Source of the DNA: Bryopsis sp. KO-2023
Taxonomy: Eukaryota > Chlorophyta > Ulvophyceae > Bryopsidales > Bryopsidaceae
Reading direction: 5' to 3'
DNA length: 64,000 nucleotides
Assembly (NCBI GenBank): GCA_030272585.1
Contig: BSYQ01000003.1
Span: forward strand, 2,170,001 to 2,234,000
Below the pieces are notes generated by a model. The model ran no database searches. It was not told the origin of the DNA and saw only the letters and a list, made by a program, of their open reading frames with translations. Of the stretch, positions 62,848 through 64,000 are shown piece by piece. The position numbers were made by a program, and so were the translations under genes. Each line of letters opens with the position of its first letter. Position 1 is the stretch's first letter.

Positions 62848-64000
<1,153 letters not shown>

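Overview
This is nuclear DNA of a eukaryote with intron-rich genes. I infer the green lineage, most likely a repeat-rich streptophyte alga. The main reason is the MYST acetyltransferase at the right edge: its C-terminal half, with the motifs KGQHVICA and IVWTPY, reads like the land-plant HAM1/HAM2 type rather than the animal or fungal type. No species is claimed.

Layout. (1) 1-5.2 kb, minus strand: a multi-exon host gene for a bacterial-type oligopeptidase B (S9A serine peptidase). Nine well-supported exons have mutually consistent phases, and the C-terminus lies off the left edge. (2) About 6.0-43.9 kb: a nest of mobile elements. The oldest layer is a DIRS-like tyrosine-recombinase retrotransposon (minus). 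It is split by a 31.6-kb Ty3/Gypsy chromovirus (minus, 9545-41104, TSD CAAAG) and, separately, by a 1.9-kb GC-rich tandem-repeat insertion (41196-43091). The Gypsy element itself holds four later insertions: two related plus-strand Gypsy elements without a recognisable integrase core (A 12876-21595, B 22014-30729), a 1.0-kb fold-back hAT-like element (32787-33811), and a 4.9-kb hAT transposon (34497-39400) whose six-exon, 832-residue transposase gene looks whole. (3) 44-49.2 kb: mostly unrecognised DNA, with one copy of a 1.3-kb duplicated segment and a tRNA-like gene. (4) 49.2-59.1 kb: a candidate CACTA-like DNA transposon with arrays of TGGGTA/TACCCA near both ends, split by a young Gypsy chromovirus that looks whole (50034-56571, TSD ACCAC). 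(5) 59.1-64 kb: the second copy of the 1.3-kb duplication, a candidate small secreted peptide gene, and the 3' end of the MYST histone acetyltransferase gene (minus).

The three DNA transposons share a design: terminal inverted repeats followed by dense arrays of one short motif (TTACGG, GATCG or TGGGTA), a different motif in each. The three Gypsy families have LTR pairs that look identical by eye or nearly so, and target-site duplications that are perfect as read. The nest therefore appears to have been built recently and fast. All three Gypsy families share the primer-binding core TGGTTTCGGAGC. Only the two edge genes can confidently be called host genes.
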